Assembly (NCBI GenBank): GCA_003354025.1
Contig: PIVU01000007.1
Span: 1-49,400, forward strand
From: Nitrospirota bacterium
GTDB taxonomy: Bacteria; Nitrospirota; Thermodesulfovibrionia; UBA6902
Direction: 5' to 3'
Length of the DNA: 49,400 nucleotides
This document shows positions 10,122 to 18,207 of this stretch, in pieces. The number at the start of each line of letters is the position of its first letter. The first letter of the stretch is position 1. Below the pieces are notes generated by a model. It ran no database searches and was not told the DNA's origin. It was given only the letters and a program-made list of their open reading frames with translations. The position numbers and the translations under genes are program-made.

Positions 10122-11276
10122 CTAAAAGACCACACGGTCCCGGCCCATTTTTTTAGCCTTATAAAGATTGTCGTCAGCACGCTTAAGCACTCTATCAAAC
10201 CTTTCACCTTTTTCACGGAATGCGATCCCGGCACTTATAGTAATGGCGAATTTCTCATCACCTTTAATTATCATTGTATTGGACTGCTGCCTAATTCTTT
10301 CAGCAACCTGTATAGCGTCATCATTGCTGTCGCATAACATAACTACTACAAACTCCTCACCTCCATACCTTATGCCCAGGTCATCCTGCCGTATAACATC
10401 ATTTATCGTCTTTCCAACACCGGCAAGAATTTGATCACCACCGGAATGGCCGAAAGTATCGTTGACACTCTTAAAATGATCTATATCAAAGAAGATCACC
10501 GACAGGCATTCACCTGGATTACGGTCATGTTTGGCAATGAAGATCGGCATTACTTCAAGCAAATACCTTCTTGTAAAAAGCCCTGTCAGAGCATCATGGA
10601 TAGCAATGCTCTTAAGCTGCTTCATAAATTTGTTCGATAACATAACAGAAATTATAATGAGCAAAGAAAATGTAACAGATATAAAAACGACTCCCTGAAT
10701 AGCAGCGGCCCTGACTTCCTTTTCCATGTCATCTAGATAGAGCCCTGTGCCAACGATCCAGTCCCAGGGCGCAAAGAGCTTGACATATGATAATTTCCTG
10801 AAAGCCTCCGGACTGCCCGGCCTGGGCCAGTAATACTCAACCCATCCGCCACCTTGAGATGCAACATTGATAAAATCTTTGAAAAGATATTTGCCATTTA
10901 TATCTACAGTATTAATGACATTGGTTCCTACCAGGTCCGGAGTATTTGGATTTATTAACATCACTCCCTCAGTATCATTCATCCAGAAATAACCCGTTTC
11001 CCCAAACAGTGCTGAATTAAGAGAGTTCATTGCCATCTCTCTAGCCACTGAGCTGCTCAGGTCACCGCTTTCTTCAAGGCGGTGGAAATAGTTAATCACT
11101 CCTGTCGCCGATTCAATCAGCCTTTGAGTTTGGGCTTTTTTTTCTTCATACAAGTTTGCAGCTATTGTATGCACAAATACTACAAGACTGATTATCATCC
11201 CCAACAAACTAATGAGTGATAATATAACTAACTTAAACCTGATGTCTGTCTTTTTAAAATCAGCCACGCTCCGCAC
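10122..11276 (-). CDS. Cache-domain diguanylate cyclase
   Basis: 384 residues. Two transmembrane helices (about 15-42 and 193-213) flank a periplasmic single Cache domain (about 55-185, with GYFWMNDTEGVMLINP and WDWIVGTGLYLDDM). Such domains bind small organic ligands. The C-terminal GGDEF domain has an intact active site, GGEEF (305-309). It also has an RxxD inhibitory site (RQDD, 296-299) exactly five residues before it, so it should make c-di-GMP and be feedback inhibited. The reading starts at a GTG; a second GTG twelve bases later (GTGGCTGAT) is also possible, and neither has a strong ribosome site. Confidence 0.9.
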   Translation of the reverse strand: MRSVADFKKTDIRFKLVILSLISLLGMIISLVVFVHTIAANLYEEKKAQTQRLIESATGVINYFHRLEESGDLSSSVAREMAMNSLNSALFGETGYFWMNDTEGVMLINPNTPDLVGTNVINTVDINGKYLFKDFINVASQGGGWVEYYWPRPGSPEAFRKLSYVKLFAPWDWIVGTGLYLDDMEKEVRAAAIQGVVFISVTFSLLIIISVMLSNKFMKQLKSIAIHDALTGLFTRRYLLEVMPIFIAKHDRNPGECLSVIFFDIDHFKSVNDTFGHSGGDQILAGVGKTINDVIRQDDLGIRYGGEEFVVVMLCDSNDDAIQVAERIRQQSNTMIIKGDEKFAITISAGIAFREKGERFDRVLKRADDNLYKAKKMGRDRVVF

Positions 11277-11332
11277 CTTAACATAGGAAACTTACTATAA
11301 TTCAATTATAAGCCCGATGAGACCCCAAGAAT

Positions 11333-11470
11333 TTACTCGGTTTCTTTTCCCCATATTTTCCACCAGGGCCTGCCTTTCTTCTCACCCTTCCCTTTTCCGG
11401 TTGCTTTCTCTGCAGCCTTTGCTTTTCCACCGGATATCACATTTCTGTCACTGGTATTAACTTTCTGCAT
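11333..11470 (-). CDS. Small basic protein overlapping the end of the MscS gene
   Basis: 45 residues starting at the ATG whose bases 11468-11470 lie inside the last codons of the mechanosensitive channel gene, in another frame. The sequence has a Lys/Gly/Ala-rich middle and an aromatic end (RPWWKIWGKETE). The 14-base overlap is typical of translationally coupled genes. The WW-W cluster after a basic linker could bind a membrane. No family recognised; it may be a chance ORF. Confidence 0.35.
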   Translation of the reverse strand: MQKVNTSDRNVISGGKAKAAEKATGKGKGEKKGRPWWKIWGKETE

Positions 11471-12287
11471 TCTTTGTGACCAGTACTTCTCTTTGAGGAA
11501 ATGGAATGGTGAGGCCGGCTTCTTTGATGGAATTAAATACGGCAAGGTTTACAGTGTGCATTGTCTCGAAATATTTCTGTGTCGGCACCCAGTACCTGTA
11601 GCCGATATCAACTGATGAGTCACCGAAGTTCTCAATACCTACCTGTGGTGCAGGGTCTGCTGTGATACCATCAATTTTACTGACCGTTTCCTGTATGGTA
11701 TTTATAGCTTGTTCCGGGTCATCGCTGTAGCTTATACCGACCATGCCCTCTATGATGCGAAACTCCTTCGAATTATGCATGATCTCACCGACAATATGCT
11801 TGTTAGGTATTGTTATCGCTACCCCGTCCTCTGTGGTGAGGGAGGTATGAGCCAGCTTTACAGAGTCAACAATCCCGAATACGCCAGCGACATTTATCGT
11901 GTCCCCGATAACAAAAGGCCGCCCGAGTATGATGGCGAGACCTGCGCCGTAATTTGAGAGAGGCCCCTGCAGGGCATAGGTTGCACCAAAAGCTGCGGCA
12001 CCTATCATGGCTATGAACGGGGCTATGGTTATCCCAAACTTGCTCATGGCTATAATAACTGCAAAAACTATTACAAGCATTTTGGCAATAGCGGCCATAA
12101 AGCCGCTGAGTGTCACATCAAGGTCCTTCTTTTTACAGAGTTTCTCTACGAGGTTCCCGACCCATTTGCCGATAATAAAACCTGCAATAAGTATTATAAT
12201 TGCACCGACAACCTGGAAGCTATAAGTAACAAAAAACTCAGTTACCGTGTTCATCATCGCCTGGACTGTCTCTATCTGATCACCCAT
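11457..12287 (-). CDS. MscS-family small-conductance mechanosensitive channel
   Basis: 276 residues from the ATG at 12287, which has AAGGAGG six bases upstream; the GTG at 12293 touches that site and is less likely. Three transmembrane helices are visible. The third is Gly/Ala-rich (MIGAAAFGATYALQGPLSNYGAGLAIILG) as in the MscS pore helix TM3. The beta domain follows (GDTINVAGVFGIVDSVKLAHTSL, the MscS signature), then the alpha/beta C-terminal domain. It opens under hypo-osmotic stress. Length matches E. coli MscS (286). Confidence 0.93.
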   Translation of the reverse strand: MGDQIETVQAMMNTVTEFFVTYSFQVVGAIIILIAGFIIGKWVGNLVEKLCKKKDLDVTLSGFMAAIAKMLVIVFAVIIAMSKFGITIAPFIAMIGAAAFGATYALQGPLSNYGAGLAIILGRPFVIGDTINVAGVFGIVDSVKLAHTSLTTEDGVAITIPNKHIVGEIMHNSKEFRIIEGMVGISYSDDPEQAINTIQETVSKIDGITADPAPQVGIENFGDSSVDIGYRYWVPTQKYFETMHTVNLAVFNSIKEAGLTIPFPQREVLVTKNAES

Positions 12288-12377
12288 TTTCACCCTCCTT
12301 TATTGAGAAAGATTTGATTGATTCATAAAGATATCATAAATGCCTTTATAGGGCAACAGCCCCACTGCCTGTTGGGT

Positions 12378-12387
12378 GACACCACCT
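12378..12387 (-). repeat. Inverted copy of the GGGTGGTGTC repeat
   Basis: GACACCACCT, the inverse of the repeat at 341. It is embedded in a small palindromic context (GGGTGACACCACCTGCCACCC) upstream of the mechanosensitive channel gene. Confidence 0.5.
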
Positions 12388-12555
12388 GCCACCCATAAAC
12401 TGTTCAGGCCTGCCCCCTCGGGTTGCCTCATATCAAGTCAATACCATTTTCAAAGGTCATTTATCATGCGGTGATTTAACTCACTTCTTTGTTCTCATAA
12501 AATAATGAATAATATTAATATTGCAGTCCTTTGGGATTAAGCTCGGGGGAAGAGA

Positions 12556-12942
12556 ATGGATAAAATGAAGGTAGTCGTTCGTTTACAAGATAAAACATTG
12601 TTGAAAGGAAAAATCAGCAATTTTTCTCCATTTCATAGCTTTTTTCAGTTAGATCTTCTGAATGGAGATTCTGTATTAGTCAAGATTGATAAAATCAAGG
12701 CGATGTTTTTTGTTAAGAGTTTTGACGGCAACAAACACTATAAGTATAAATATGAAGATAACCTTAGTTGGATAGGGGATAAAATTACTCTAAAATTTAG
12801 AGATGGCGAAAAAATGGTTGGATATTCGCAGCATTTTGATTTTACTCCCAAGGGATATTTCATTACTCCCGCTGATGTGAATGGCAATAACACATATGTT
12901 TTTGCTTCAAAATCAGCTATCGACAGTATGTCATTTTCATGA
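12556..12942 (+). CDS. Small beta-rich conserved protein (DUF6982-like), paralogue of the gene at 15435
   Basis: 128 residues; GGGGAAGAG before the ATG. The sequence is mostly beta strands: KVVVRLQDKTLLKGKI, a first half ending IDKIKAMFFVKSFDGN, then a second half with ITLKFRDGEKMVGYSQ and FFITPAD-like strands. The two halves look like a duplicated Sm-like barrel. A paralogue with about half identical residues lies 2.5 kb downstream. I remember this type as DUF6982 from Nitrospirota and delta-proteobacteria, sometimes near PilZ genes; no function is known. It is cytoplasmic, as no signal is present. Confidence 0.65.
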   Translation: MDKMKVVVRLQDKTLLKGKISNFSPFHSFFQLDLLNGDSVLVKIDKIKAMFFVKSFDGNKHYKYKYEDNLSWIGDKITLKFRDGEKMVGYSQHFDFTPKGYFITPADVNGNNTYVFASKSAIDSMSFS

Positions 12943-13260
12943 TTATACAGTTCAATCAATAACCCTCAACTTTCAAATCCTCCCAGCTGAAATCCAGCAA
13001 TTATCATTCCCTCTTCTTAATTCATAATCTATAATTAGTGCCCTCCTGATTATACTTTCTTAGCAACAATAGCAATCTATGGCGATTCAGGGTCGGCTGT
13101 TTAATGGAGGAGTTACTTCTCAGCCTTTAATAACGGATATGATCTTGATCATATCCGTTATTCCATTGAAGCGATATATTCATATTGCTTCAGTTTTATT
13201 AAACCTGTGCTATCCCAAACAGAGAATCTCTATTTATAACAAGTTTTATAGCAAGGAGAA
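12943..13260. other. Spacer with a long perfect palindrome
   Basis: No convincing ORF. Its one clear element is the 34-nt palindrome at 13129-13162, listed separately. A purine-rich AGCAAGGAGAA precedes the start of the following broken gene. Confidence 0.5.
13129..13162. repeat. 34-nt perfect palindrome, 16-bp arms
   Basis: AATAACGGATATGATC, a TT spacer, and its exact reverse complement. As RNA it would be a hairpin with almost no loop; as DNA it could be an operator or terminator. It lies 99 bases before the DUF481 pseudogene. No T run follows it. Confidence 0.65.
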
Positions 13261-13996
13261 ATGATGAGAAAATCATTCTTATATGTCGGAGTATTTTTGT
13301 TAATTATTATTTCAGCCCCTATTAGTGCGGATCAGATTGTTCTTGAAAACGGAGACAAATTGACGGGAACGGTTGTCAATATTGACAATGGTACAGTAAC
13401 TTTTTCTACCGATTATTCCGACCCTGTCAAAATACAATCATCAAAGATCAAAGAAGTCATAACAGATACTCCGGTTGAAGTACATCTATTAGAGGGAGAA
13501 GTATTGAAGGGTACCCTCAGGACTGTCGAAGACGGTAAAGTAATCATTGAATCGAATACGGACAGGGAATCAGCAGTTGTGCAGAGGGCTAATATTAAGT
13601 CCATTAATCCACCTGATACAAGCAAGTGGACTGGTAACATTACAGTTGGCGGAAATCATCAGTCGGGAAATACAGACAGGCTCAGTACATCAATCGGAGC
13701 TGAAGCTATGAGGAGAACAGATGCTGGATGATGACTGGATAACAGCCAGGCTTACTGCTAACTTAAGTTGGAAAATTAAAGAATCGCTTATATTTACAGA
13801 TTCTCTCGTAATATATCCATCACTTGATGATACTGGTGAATATCAGTTGCGCAATGAGGCGGCTATAACTTCTCCTCCTATTGCAGGCTGGTCGCTAAGA
13901 TTAGCTAATATTATCGAGCACGACAGCAATCCTCCAGTCAATATAGAAAAAGACGATATTTACTGGATCTTAAGTCTCTTATATGGGTTTCAATAA
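13261..13996 (+). pseudogene. DUF481 (YdiY-like) outer membrane protein gene with internal deletion and frameshift
   Basis: The first frame (13261-13731) gives a signal peptide and the usual N-terminal part of these proteins: a duplicated LENGDKLTGTVV / LEGEVLKGTL region, then WTGNITVGGNHQSGNTDR, the first strand of the DUF481 beta-barrel. It stops at TGATGA after RRTDAG. The barrel resumes in another frame from about 13721, with LTANLSWKIKESLIFTDSL, the characteristic YPSLDD segment and the last strands ending LSLLYGF at 13993. About 100 residues of the barrel expected between the two parts are missing. A deletion that also shifted the frame is the simplest explanation. The stop codons are not read as selenocysteine, because the same frame does not continue the family. 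Confidence 0.75.
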
Positions 13997-14083
13997 TCGT
14001 ACCGGCATTTCTGATATTCCGGACTTCTCCGTGCCATTCTCTATTTTTTAGGACTTCCAAAATTTCTTTGTTTCTTTTAAGGG

Positions 14084-14099
14084 GCATGGAAGTCCATGC
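14084..14099. terminator. Small hairpin between convergent genes
   Basis: GCATGGA-AG-TCCATGC, a perfect 7-bp stem. It lies between the end of the DUF481 pseudogene and the end of the opposing gene at 14109. Weak evidence as a terminator, since no T run follows on either strand. Confidence 0.3.
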
Positions 14100-14108
14100 T
14101 CCCTGAGT

Positions 14109-14534
14109 TTACCTGCGATGCCTGTCACGACGATTATGTCTGTCATGCCTGTCATGCCTGTCATCGCGATCATACCGGTCATGTCTATCATATCTCTCAC
14201 GCCATTTATGACGGTCATGTCTGTGCCTGTCATATTTGACAGACTTCCAGTACGGCCGGCCATTTCCATTTCCGTAGAACCTTTTCTTAATGACAACTCT
14301 CTTCCCATAGGGCCCGCGCTCCTTATAGACGGTTTTTTCAATATATCGTGGACGAGAACGTCTTTCGCGATAACTGGGATATGTGTATGAACCAATAATG
14401 AGCTTCACGATAACAGGAGAATTATGGTCATTTCGATCCCTTTGCCTTTCATGGCGGTCACCGCGGTCTGCATATCCTGCAGATGCAATAGACAGAAGCG
14501 ATACTGCAGTTAAAGCTATTAGTACTTTTTTCAT
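14109..14534 (-). CDS. Secreted Arg/Asp/His-rich low-complexity protein
   Basis: 141 residues from the ATG at 14534, which has AAAGGAGGT before it and opens a clear signal peptide (MKKVLIALTAVSLLSIASAGYA); the longer reading to 14711 is not a gene. The mature protein has a central part with Y-x-E-x-x-x-x-R-P-R-Y-I-E-K-T-V-Y and then a 40-residue tail of R-H-D-R / Y-D-R / H-D-R repeats. The DNA of the tail is an imperfect 9-bp tandem repeat that can expand or shrink. The dense His/Asp content suggests periplasmic metal binding or an acid-stress role, but this is inference. Divergent from the PH-domain gene. Confidence 0.6.
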   Translation of the reverse strand: MKKVLIALTAVSLLSIASAGYADRGDRHERQRDRNDHNSPVIVKLIIGSYTYPSYRERRSRPRYIEKTVYKERGPYGKRVVIKKRFYGNGNGRPYWKSVKYDRHRHDRHKWRERYDRHDRYDRDDRHDRHDRHNRRDRHRR

Positions 14535-14633
14535 CTCATACCTCCTTTTATTAGTTCTTGAGTTTAGAATACGCCAGGAGTATGAAGACGGAATGAAAAT
14601 AAAGTGAATAAAATATGAAGACTGCTCACATCC

Positions 14634-14693
14634 GCTCAAGACCAAAAGCGCGCAAGTACGCCAAATTAAACTTTCGTGCTTTTGGTCTTGAGC
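14634..14693. repeat. Perfect 16-bp inverted repeat in the divergent promoter region
   Basis: GCTCAAGACCAAAAGC (14634-14649) and its exact reverse complement (14678-14693) are separated by 28 bases. It ends 40 bases before the PH-domain gene and lies 100 bases before the opposing secreted-protein gene. It could be a two-way operator, an RNA hairpin in the leader, or a short mobile remnant. Confidence 0.6.
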
Positions 14694-14733
14694 AAATGTT
14701 ATCATACTCAAACTCTAAAAATGGAGAAATCGT

Positions 14734-15213
14734 ATGTCAGAAAATAATTCACAAACTGCAGTCTTCAAATCCAAGCGGGACACCTGGATAACAATATTTA
14801 TTTGGACCTCCGCACTTCTGCTGTGTCTCTTTGCATACGGTATTATGGTATCACCGGGCCCTATCATTGAACGACTTTTCGGAGCTTCTATTGCATTATT
14901 AATAGGACTGATCGGGCCATGGTTCTGGTTCACAACATATTACAGAATAACGGAGTCCTCTATTCACCTTCACAGCGGCATATTTCATAAGGAATTAAAT
15001 ATAACTGATATCAAAGGAGTTACATTTAAAGGAGATGGAAGCGGATACAGCTTTGCCTTCTCAGGAGATTCCATACACATCGAAGTAGAAGGATCGATAC
15101 GCGGATATAAAGTATCGCCACTGGATCGCCGTGGTTTTATGATTGCACTCGATGGAATGAGTGACCACCTGCAGATTTGTGAAGATGATCTGGTTCCTTT
15201 AGCTACTTCTTAA
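14734..15213 (+). CDS. Membrane protein with bacterial PH domain
   Basis: 159 residues. Two transmembrane helices lie near the N-terminus (about 19-40 and 46-66). A segment typical of bacterial PH (YdbS/YdbT-like) proteins follows: TTYYRITESSIHLHSGIFHKEL and then ITDIKGVTF. The domain probably packs against the inner face of the membrane. Only one copy of the unit is present, shorter than YdbT. The start has no strong ribosome site (AAAAATGGAGAAATCGT upstream has GGAGA at 9 bases, acceptable). Function unknown. Confidence 0.65.
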   Translation: MSENNSQTAVFKSKRDTWITIFIWTSALLLCLFAYGIMVSPGPIIERLFGASIALLIGLIGPWFWFTTYYRITESSIHLHSGIFHKELNITDIKGVTFKGDGSGYSFAFSGDSIHIEVEGSIRGYKVSPLDRRGFMIALDGMSDHLQICEDDLVPLATS

Positions 15214-15230
15214 TTTCATCATTTATCAAG

Positions 15231-15248
15231 TTGTGATCTTAATCACTT
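15231..15248. promoter_or_regulatory. Candidate Crp/Fnr-family (HcpR/CRP-like) binding site
   Basis: TTGTGATCTTAATCACTT has the TGTGA-N6-TCACA layout with one mismatch and sits 187 bases before the gene at 15435. HcpR in delta-proteobacteria and CRP both use this spacing. A Crp/Fnr-type gene is at 28539, but linkage between the two is inference. Confidence 0.4.
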
Positions 15249-15304
15249 CAAATCCGCTAACTCATTGTCTATTATATGTAAATATGTTCATTGATTACAT
15301 AATC

Positions 15305-15324
15305 CTATGTAATGGATTACATAG
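15305..15324. repeat. CTATGTAAT-GG-ATTACATAG palindrome
   Basis: A perfect 9-bp inverted repeat, preceded at about 15293 by a further GATTACATA word, so three ATTACATA-like half-sites occur within 35 bases. It lies 111 bases before the start at 15435 and could be an operator. Confidence 0.45.
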
Positions 15325-15434
15325 TCTGCGTTTACACTTGCCTCAACCTCACGACACAAAAGGATTATCAATGTCCGGCATTATACTTGCAATATATTTC
15401 ACCATGAGAGCAAATACATTTCATGGAGGATGCA

Positions 15435-15821
15435 ATGAGAGGCGATAAGATCGTTGTAAGATGTAAAGACAAATCTTTATTAAAGGGAAGGATCTATGAT
15501 TTCACTCCCGATAAACCGTTTTGTACCATGAGGCTTTTAAATGGTGATCGATTACAGTTAAAACTGGAGAATGTAAAAGCAATATTTATTGTTAAAAATT
15601 ATGACGGTGATATGGATTATAAGTATACTTACAAGAATGTTCTTCTATGGGGCGGAATGAAAATAAGAATCTCTTTTAAGGATAACGAAGTAATGATAGG
15701 TTACATTCCATTCCATATTAACGGTGCGAAGGGATTCTTTGTTACACCGGCTGACATAGACGGCAATAATGAAAAAGTCTTTGTTATTAAATCCGCTATC
15801 AGGGAAATATCTTATCTCTGA
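15435..15821 (+). CDS. Small beta-rich conserved protein (DUF6982-like), paralogue of the gene at 12556
   Basis: 128 residues from the ATG at 15435, preceded by GGAGG at five bases; the upstream ATG at 15423 overlaps that site and is rejected. It matches its paralogue along the full length: KDKSLLKGRIYDF, then LLNGDRLQL, VKAIFIVKNYDGD, ISFKDNEVMIGY, and FFVTPADIDGNNEKVFV. No catalytic residues are evident. Two possible operators upstream suggest specific control. Function unknown. Confidence 0.65.
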   Translation: MRGDKIVVRCKDKSLLKGRIYDFTPDKPFCTMRLLNGDRLQLKLENVKAIFIVKNYDGDMDYKYTYKNVLLWGGMKIRISFKDNEVMIGYIPFHINGAKGFFVTPADIDGNNEKVFVIKSAIREISYL

Positions 15822-15920
15822 TTAATTGACAGTTGATCTAAAGCCGGTTATTCTTTAATTAAGAGCGGAGTAAATTATCATATGCAGCTGTCTCCACTTA
15901 ATCAAAAAGGAGAAACCATA

Positions 15921-16208
15921 ATGAAAAAAGATGAGATCATTAAAACGTTTCAGGATGAGATAGAAGTTCTCCATACTAAATTTGATGAATTAAAAGTCCA
16001 GGCCAATCTTGGCAAACATGAACTGAAGCAAATAATCCAGCCGGAGATCTCCAAAATCGAGATACAATTGGAGGATATCGGCAAACGATACAAACAGTTT
16101 TCTCAGGTCTCTGAAGATGCAATTGGTGATTTAAAGGAAGGATTAAGCCTGACTCTGGAAACTGTTTCGGAAGCTGTTAAAAGCGCATCTCAACGATTCA
16201 AACGATAA
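15921..16208 (+). CDS. Small coiled-coil protein
   Basis: 95 residues from the ATG at 15921, which has AAAAAGGAG at good spacing; the reading from 15882 lacks one. Entirely helical and highly charged. Heptad hydrophobic spacing (I-x-x-F-x-x-E-I-x-x-L) is seen through most of the length. The end, LSLTLETVSEAVKSASQRF, is amphipathic and resembles phasin or apolipoprotein-like helices. It may associate with a membrane or a partner protein. No family recognised. Confidence 0.6.
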   Translation: MKKDEIIKTFQDEIEVLHTKFDELKVQANLGKHELKQIIQPEISKIEIQLEDIGKRYKQFSQVSEDAIGDLKEGLSLTLETVSEAVKSASQRFKR

Positions 16209-16224
16209 CAGGATTTAAGGATGA

Positions 16225-17325
16225 CTAAGATTCATTACCAGATCCAGTAGTGTCCTGAGTTGATGTATCCGTACTTTTTTCCAGAACAACCTCAGCAGAA
16301 GCTTCAGACCCGAGCAGCACTGCAATCCAGCGTGTATCTTCATTACTGTCAAGAGCAATTTTAAGGGTCATTGTAAGGGGTACGGAAAGCAGCATTCCAA
16401 CAGGCCCCAGCACCCATCCCCAGAAAACGATGGATAGAAAAACTACAAGAGTTGAGATACCCAGCCCCCGTCCCATGACACGAGGTTCAAGTATGCTGCC
16501 TATTGATATATTTACTACCAGATATCCAATAGCTGTCAGAATTGCAGAGCCGGTACCAAGTTGTATCAGCGCCAGCAAAACAGTCGGAACAGCTGCGAGG
16601 ATCGAACCTATGCTGGGAATAAAATTCAGCAGAAATGCAAGAAGGCCCCAAAGCAATGCATAATCAACACCGAGTATTACTAACCATATCGCTATAGCAA
16701 TACCAGTAGCCATACTCGTTAGCGTCTTTATTCCCATATAGCGGTTTATGTTGCTTATAAATGTATCAAAATGAGTTTCAGAGGCTTCTTTGCTTTTTGA
16801 AATTGCACGCAGCTTCGTTGATAGACTGGAAGCTTCGAGCAGGATAAATATGACGGTTATTAGTATCAGGAATGCGTTTGTAAAAACACCCCCAAGTTTT
16901 TTCAGAAGCACTGCCACGAGGTTCATAGCCGCTCCCGGATCAAACATATCTACAATTTTGTCCTCAGGGATATCAATCCCCTTCTGAATCACCCAATCAA
17001 TCATCTCCTTTGCTTTCACCTGCAGTTTAGCCTGGTATGTAGGGATATCACGGAGAAGGTCATCAAGAGATGTTCCGATAAGTTTTGTAATCAGAAAAGC
17101 AACTATTGAAATGCCCGATATAACGACCAGCATGGCAATGCCTTTTGAAACACCCTTTTTCTGAAGCCAAAACAGTGAAGGCATGCAAACGACTGCTACA
17201 AAAATTGCTATGAGAAATGGAACAAGGATAGCTTCAGCTGCACGCATTCCGGCAACAACAACTACAAACGCGGCGGCTGTGATAACAAAGCTAACCCTTG
17301 TTGTCTGTTTATTTATCTCCTGCAT
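16225..17325 (-). CDS. AI-2E family transporter (PerM/UPF0118 type) permease
   Basis: 366 residues, usual length for the family. About eight transmembrane segments are seen in the family's arrangement: two near the N-terminus (FVITAAAFVVVVAGMRAAEAILVPFLIAIFVAVV), a long soluble loop (about 80-135), and the rest in the second half. That half includes LLWGLLAFLLNFIPSIGSILAAVP, the conserved N-F-I-P-x-x-G motif. Members export small molecules or act as Na+/H+ antiporters; the name AI-2 exporter is not established for most. Start ATG at 17325, ribosome site weak. Confidence 0.9.
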   Translation of the reverse strand: MQEINKQTTRVSFVITAAAFVVVVAGMRAAEAILVPFLIAIFVAVVCMPSLFWLQKKGVSKGIAMLVVISGISIVAFLITKLIGTSLDDLLRDIPTYQAKLQVKAKEMIDWVIQKGIDIPEDKIVDMFDPGAAMNLVAVLLKKLGGVFTNAFLILITVIFILLEASSLSTKLRAISKSKEASETHFDTFISNINRYMGIKTLTSMATGIAIAIWLVILGVDYALLWGLLAFLLNFIPSIGSILAAVPTVLLALIQLGTGSAILTAIGYLVVNISIGSILEPRVMGRGLGISTLVVFLSIVFWGWVLGPVGMLLSVPLTMTLKIALDSNEDTRWIAVLLGSEASAEVVLEKSTDTSTQDTTGSGNES

Positions 17326-17364
17326 AGGAACATTCTAAAGTATTTGATTTGAAATCACAATCGA

Positions 17365-17865
17365 TCATTCAATATCAGTTTTAATGTTAAGTGCATCAAT
17401 AACCGTTTTCATCAATAAAAATAAATATCCCATGTCCTCTTCTCCAAGCAAAATAGGATCATCACCCTGAGCTGCTTCGAATAGTGTCTCTACAACATAT
17501 CTGATCACATAGGGCTGTGAAGACATATGAACTTCAGCTATTCTCTCGAAGAACTTCTCATGAACCCCGCCTAGACGATTCAGAAGATCTTCATTCTCTT
17601 CATAACACTTAATAATTGTATCGGAATCAATTGCCTTAATGGTCTCTCCGTAGGCACTCTGGAACATGCGGTATATCGGCACGAACATAAATATCGCCAA
17701 CTCCCGGATATCCTTGTCAAGGTCTTCCGTCATTTCTGCGATAAATGCGATAATCTCAGGCTGTTCCTTTGATACGGCAATCGATTCCTGATAACCAGTC
17801 TCAGGAGTCAGCTTCGTTACTTCAGCATATATTCCATCAACTAATTCTTCGGGGATAGGATCCAT
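17365..17865 (-). CDS. Conserved-looking cytoplasmic protein of unknown function
   Basis: 166 residues from the ATG at 17865, preceded by AAGGAGAG; the reading to 17892 starts inside that site. Acidic and helical, with no signal peptide or membrane segment. Segments such as MTEDLDKDIRELAIFMFVPIYRMFQSAYG and VHEKFFERIAEVHMSSQPYVIRYVVETLFEA look well ordered. It is 40 bases upstream of the AI-2E-family gene on the same strand and probably cotranscribed. Family not recognised. Confidence 0.6.
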   Translation of the reverse strand: MDPIPEELVDGIYAEVTKLTPETGYQESIAVSKEQPEIIAFIAEMTEDLDKDIRELAIFMFVPIYRMFQSAYGETIKAIDSDTIIKCYEENEDLLNRLGGVHEKFFERIAEVHMSSQPYVIRYVVETLFEAAQGDDPILLGEEDMGYLFLLMKTVIDALNIKTDIE

Positions 17866-18207
17866 TATATATTCTCTCCTTTGCACAGCCAATTGGCATT
17901 TCTATATTTTCTTAATAACATTGAATATAATAATTTTTCCGCTGACTGTTTGCAAGAAACTGAGCTGCGCCGCCTCTCCATGATGCATAATTACACCTAT
18001 ATGCAAATCCTATTATATATTAGTGGCTGAATTACTCTTTTTATTCAAATGGTTTCATTAATTCATTTTACCTTCACAATTATATGATTAAAAATATATA
18101 TAACATCGATACGCTCTGAGACATGCTCCGTGTACATAGGTTAGGTAAGAATGCTAAGTACATTTATCGGCAACTTTTCAAAAAGCTATTGTGAAGGAGG
18201 TTCCATA
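17866..18207. other. AT-rich divergent intergenic region
   Basis: No gene seen. It separates the gene at 17865 and msrA, which diverge, so it should hold both promoters. The sequence is strongly AT-rich (for example ATTAAAAATATATATAACAT near 18087). I cannot assign boxes. Confidence 0.5.

Noticed and set aside
13727-13735. TGATGA in the DUF481 gene as a possible second selenocysteine
   Set aside because: The same frame after it does not continue the family and soon meets TAA, while another frame does. A deletion with frameshift explains it.
14118-14260. Tandem repeat that could be taken for a CRISPR array
   Set aside because: The units are about 9 bp, have no spacers and are the coding sequence of the RHD-rich tail.
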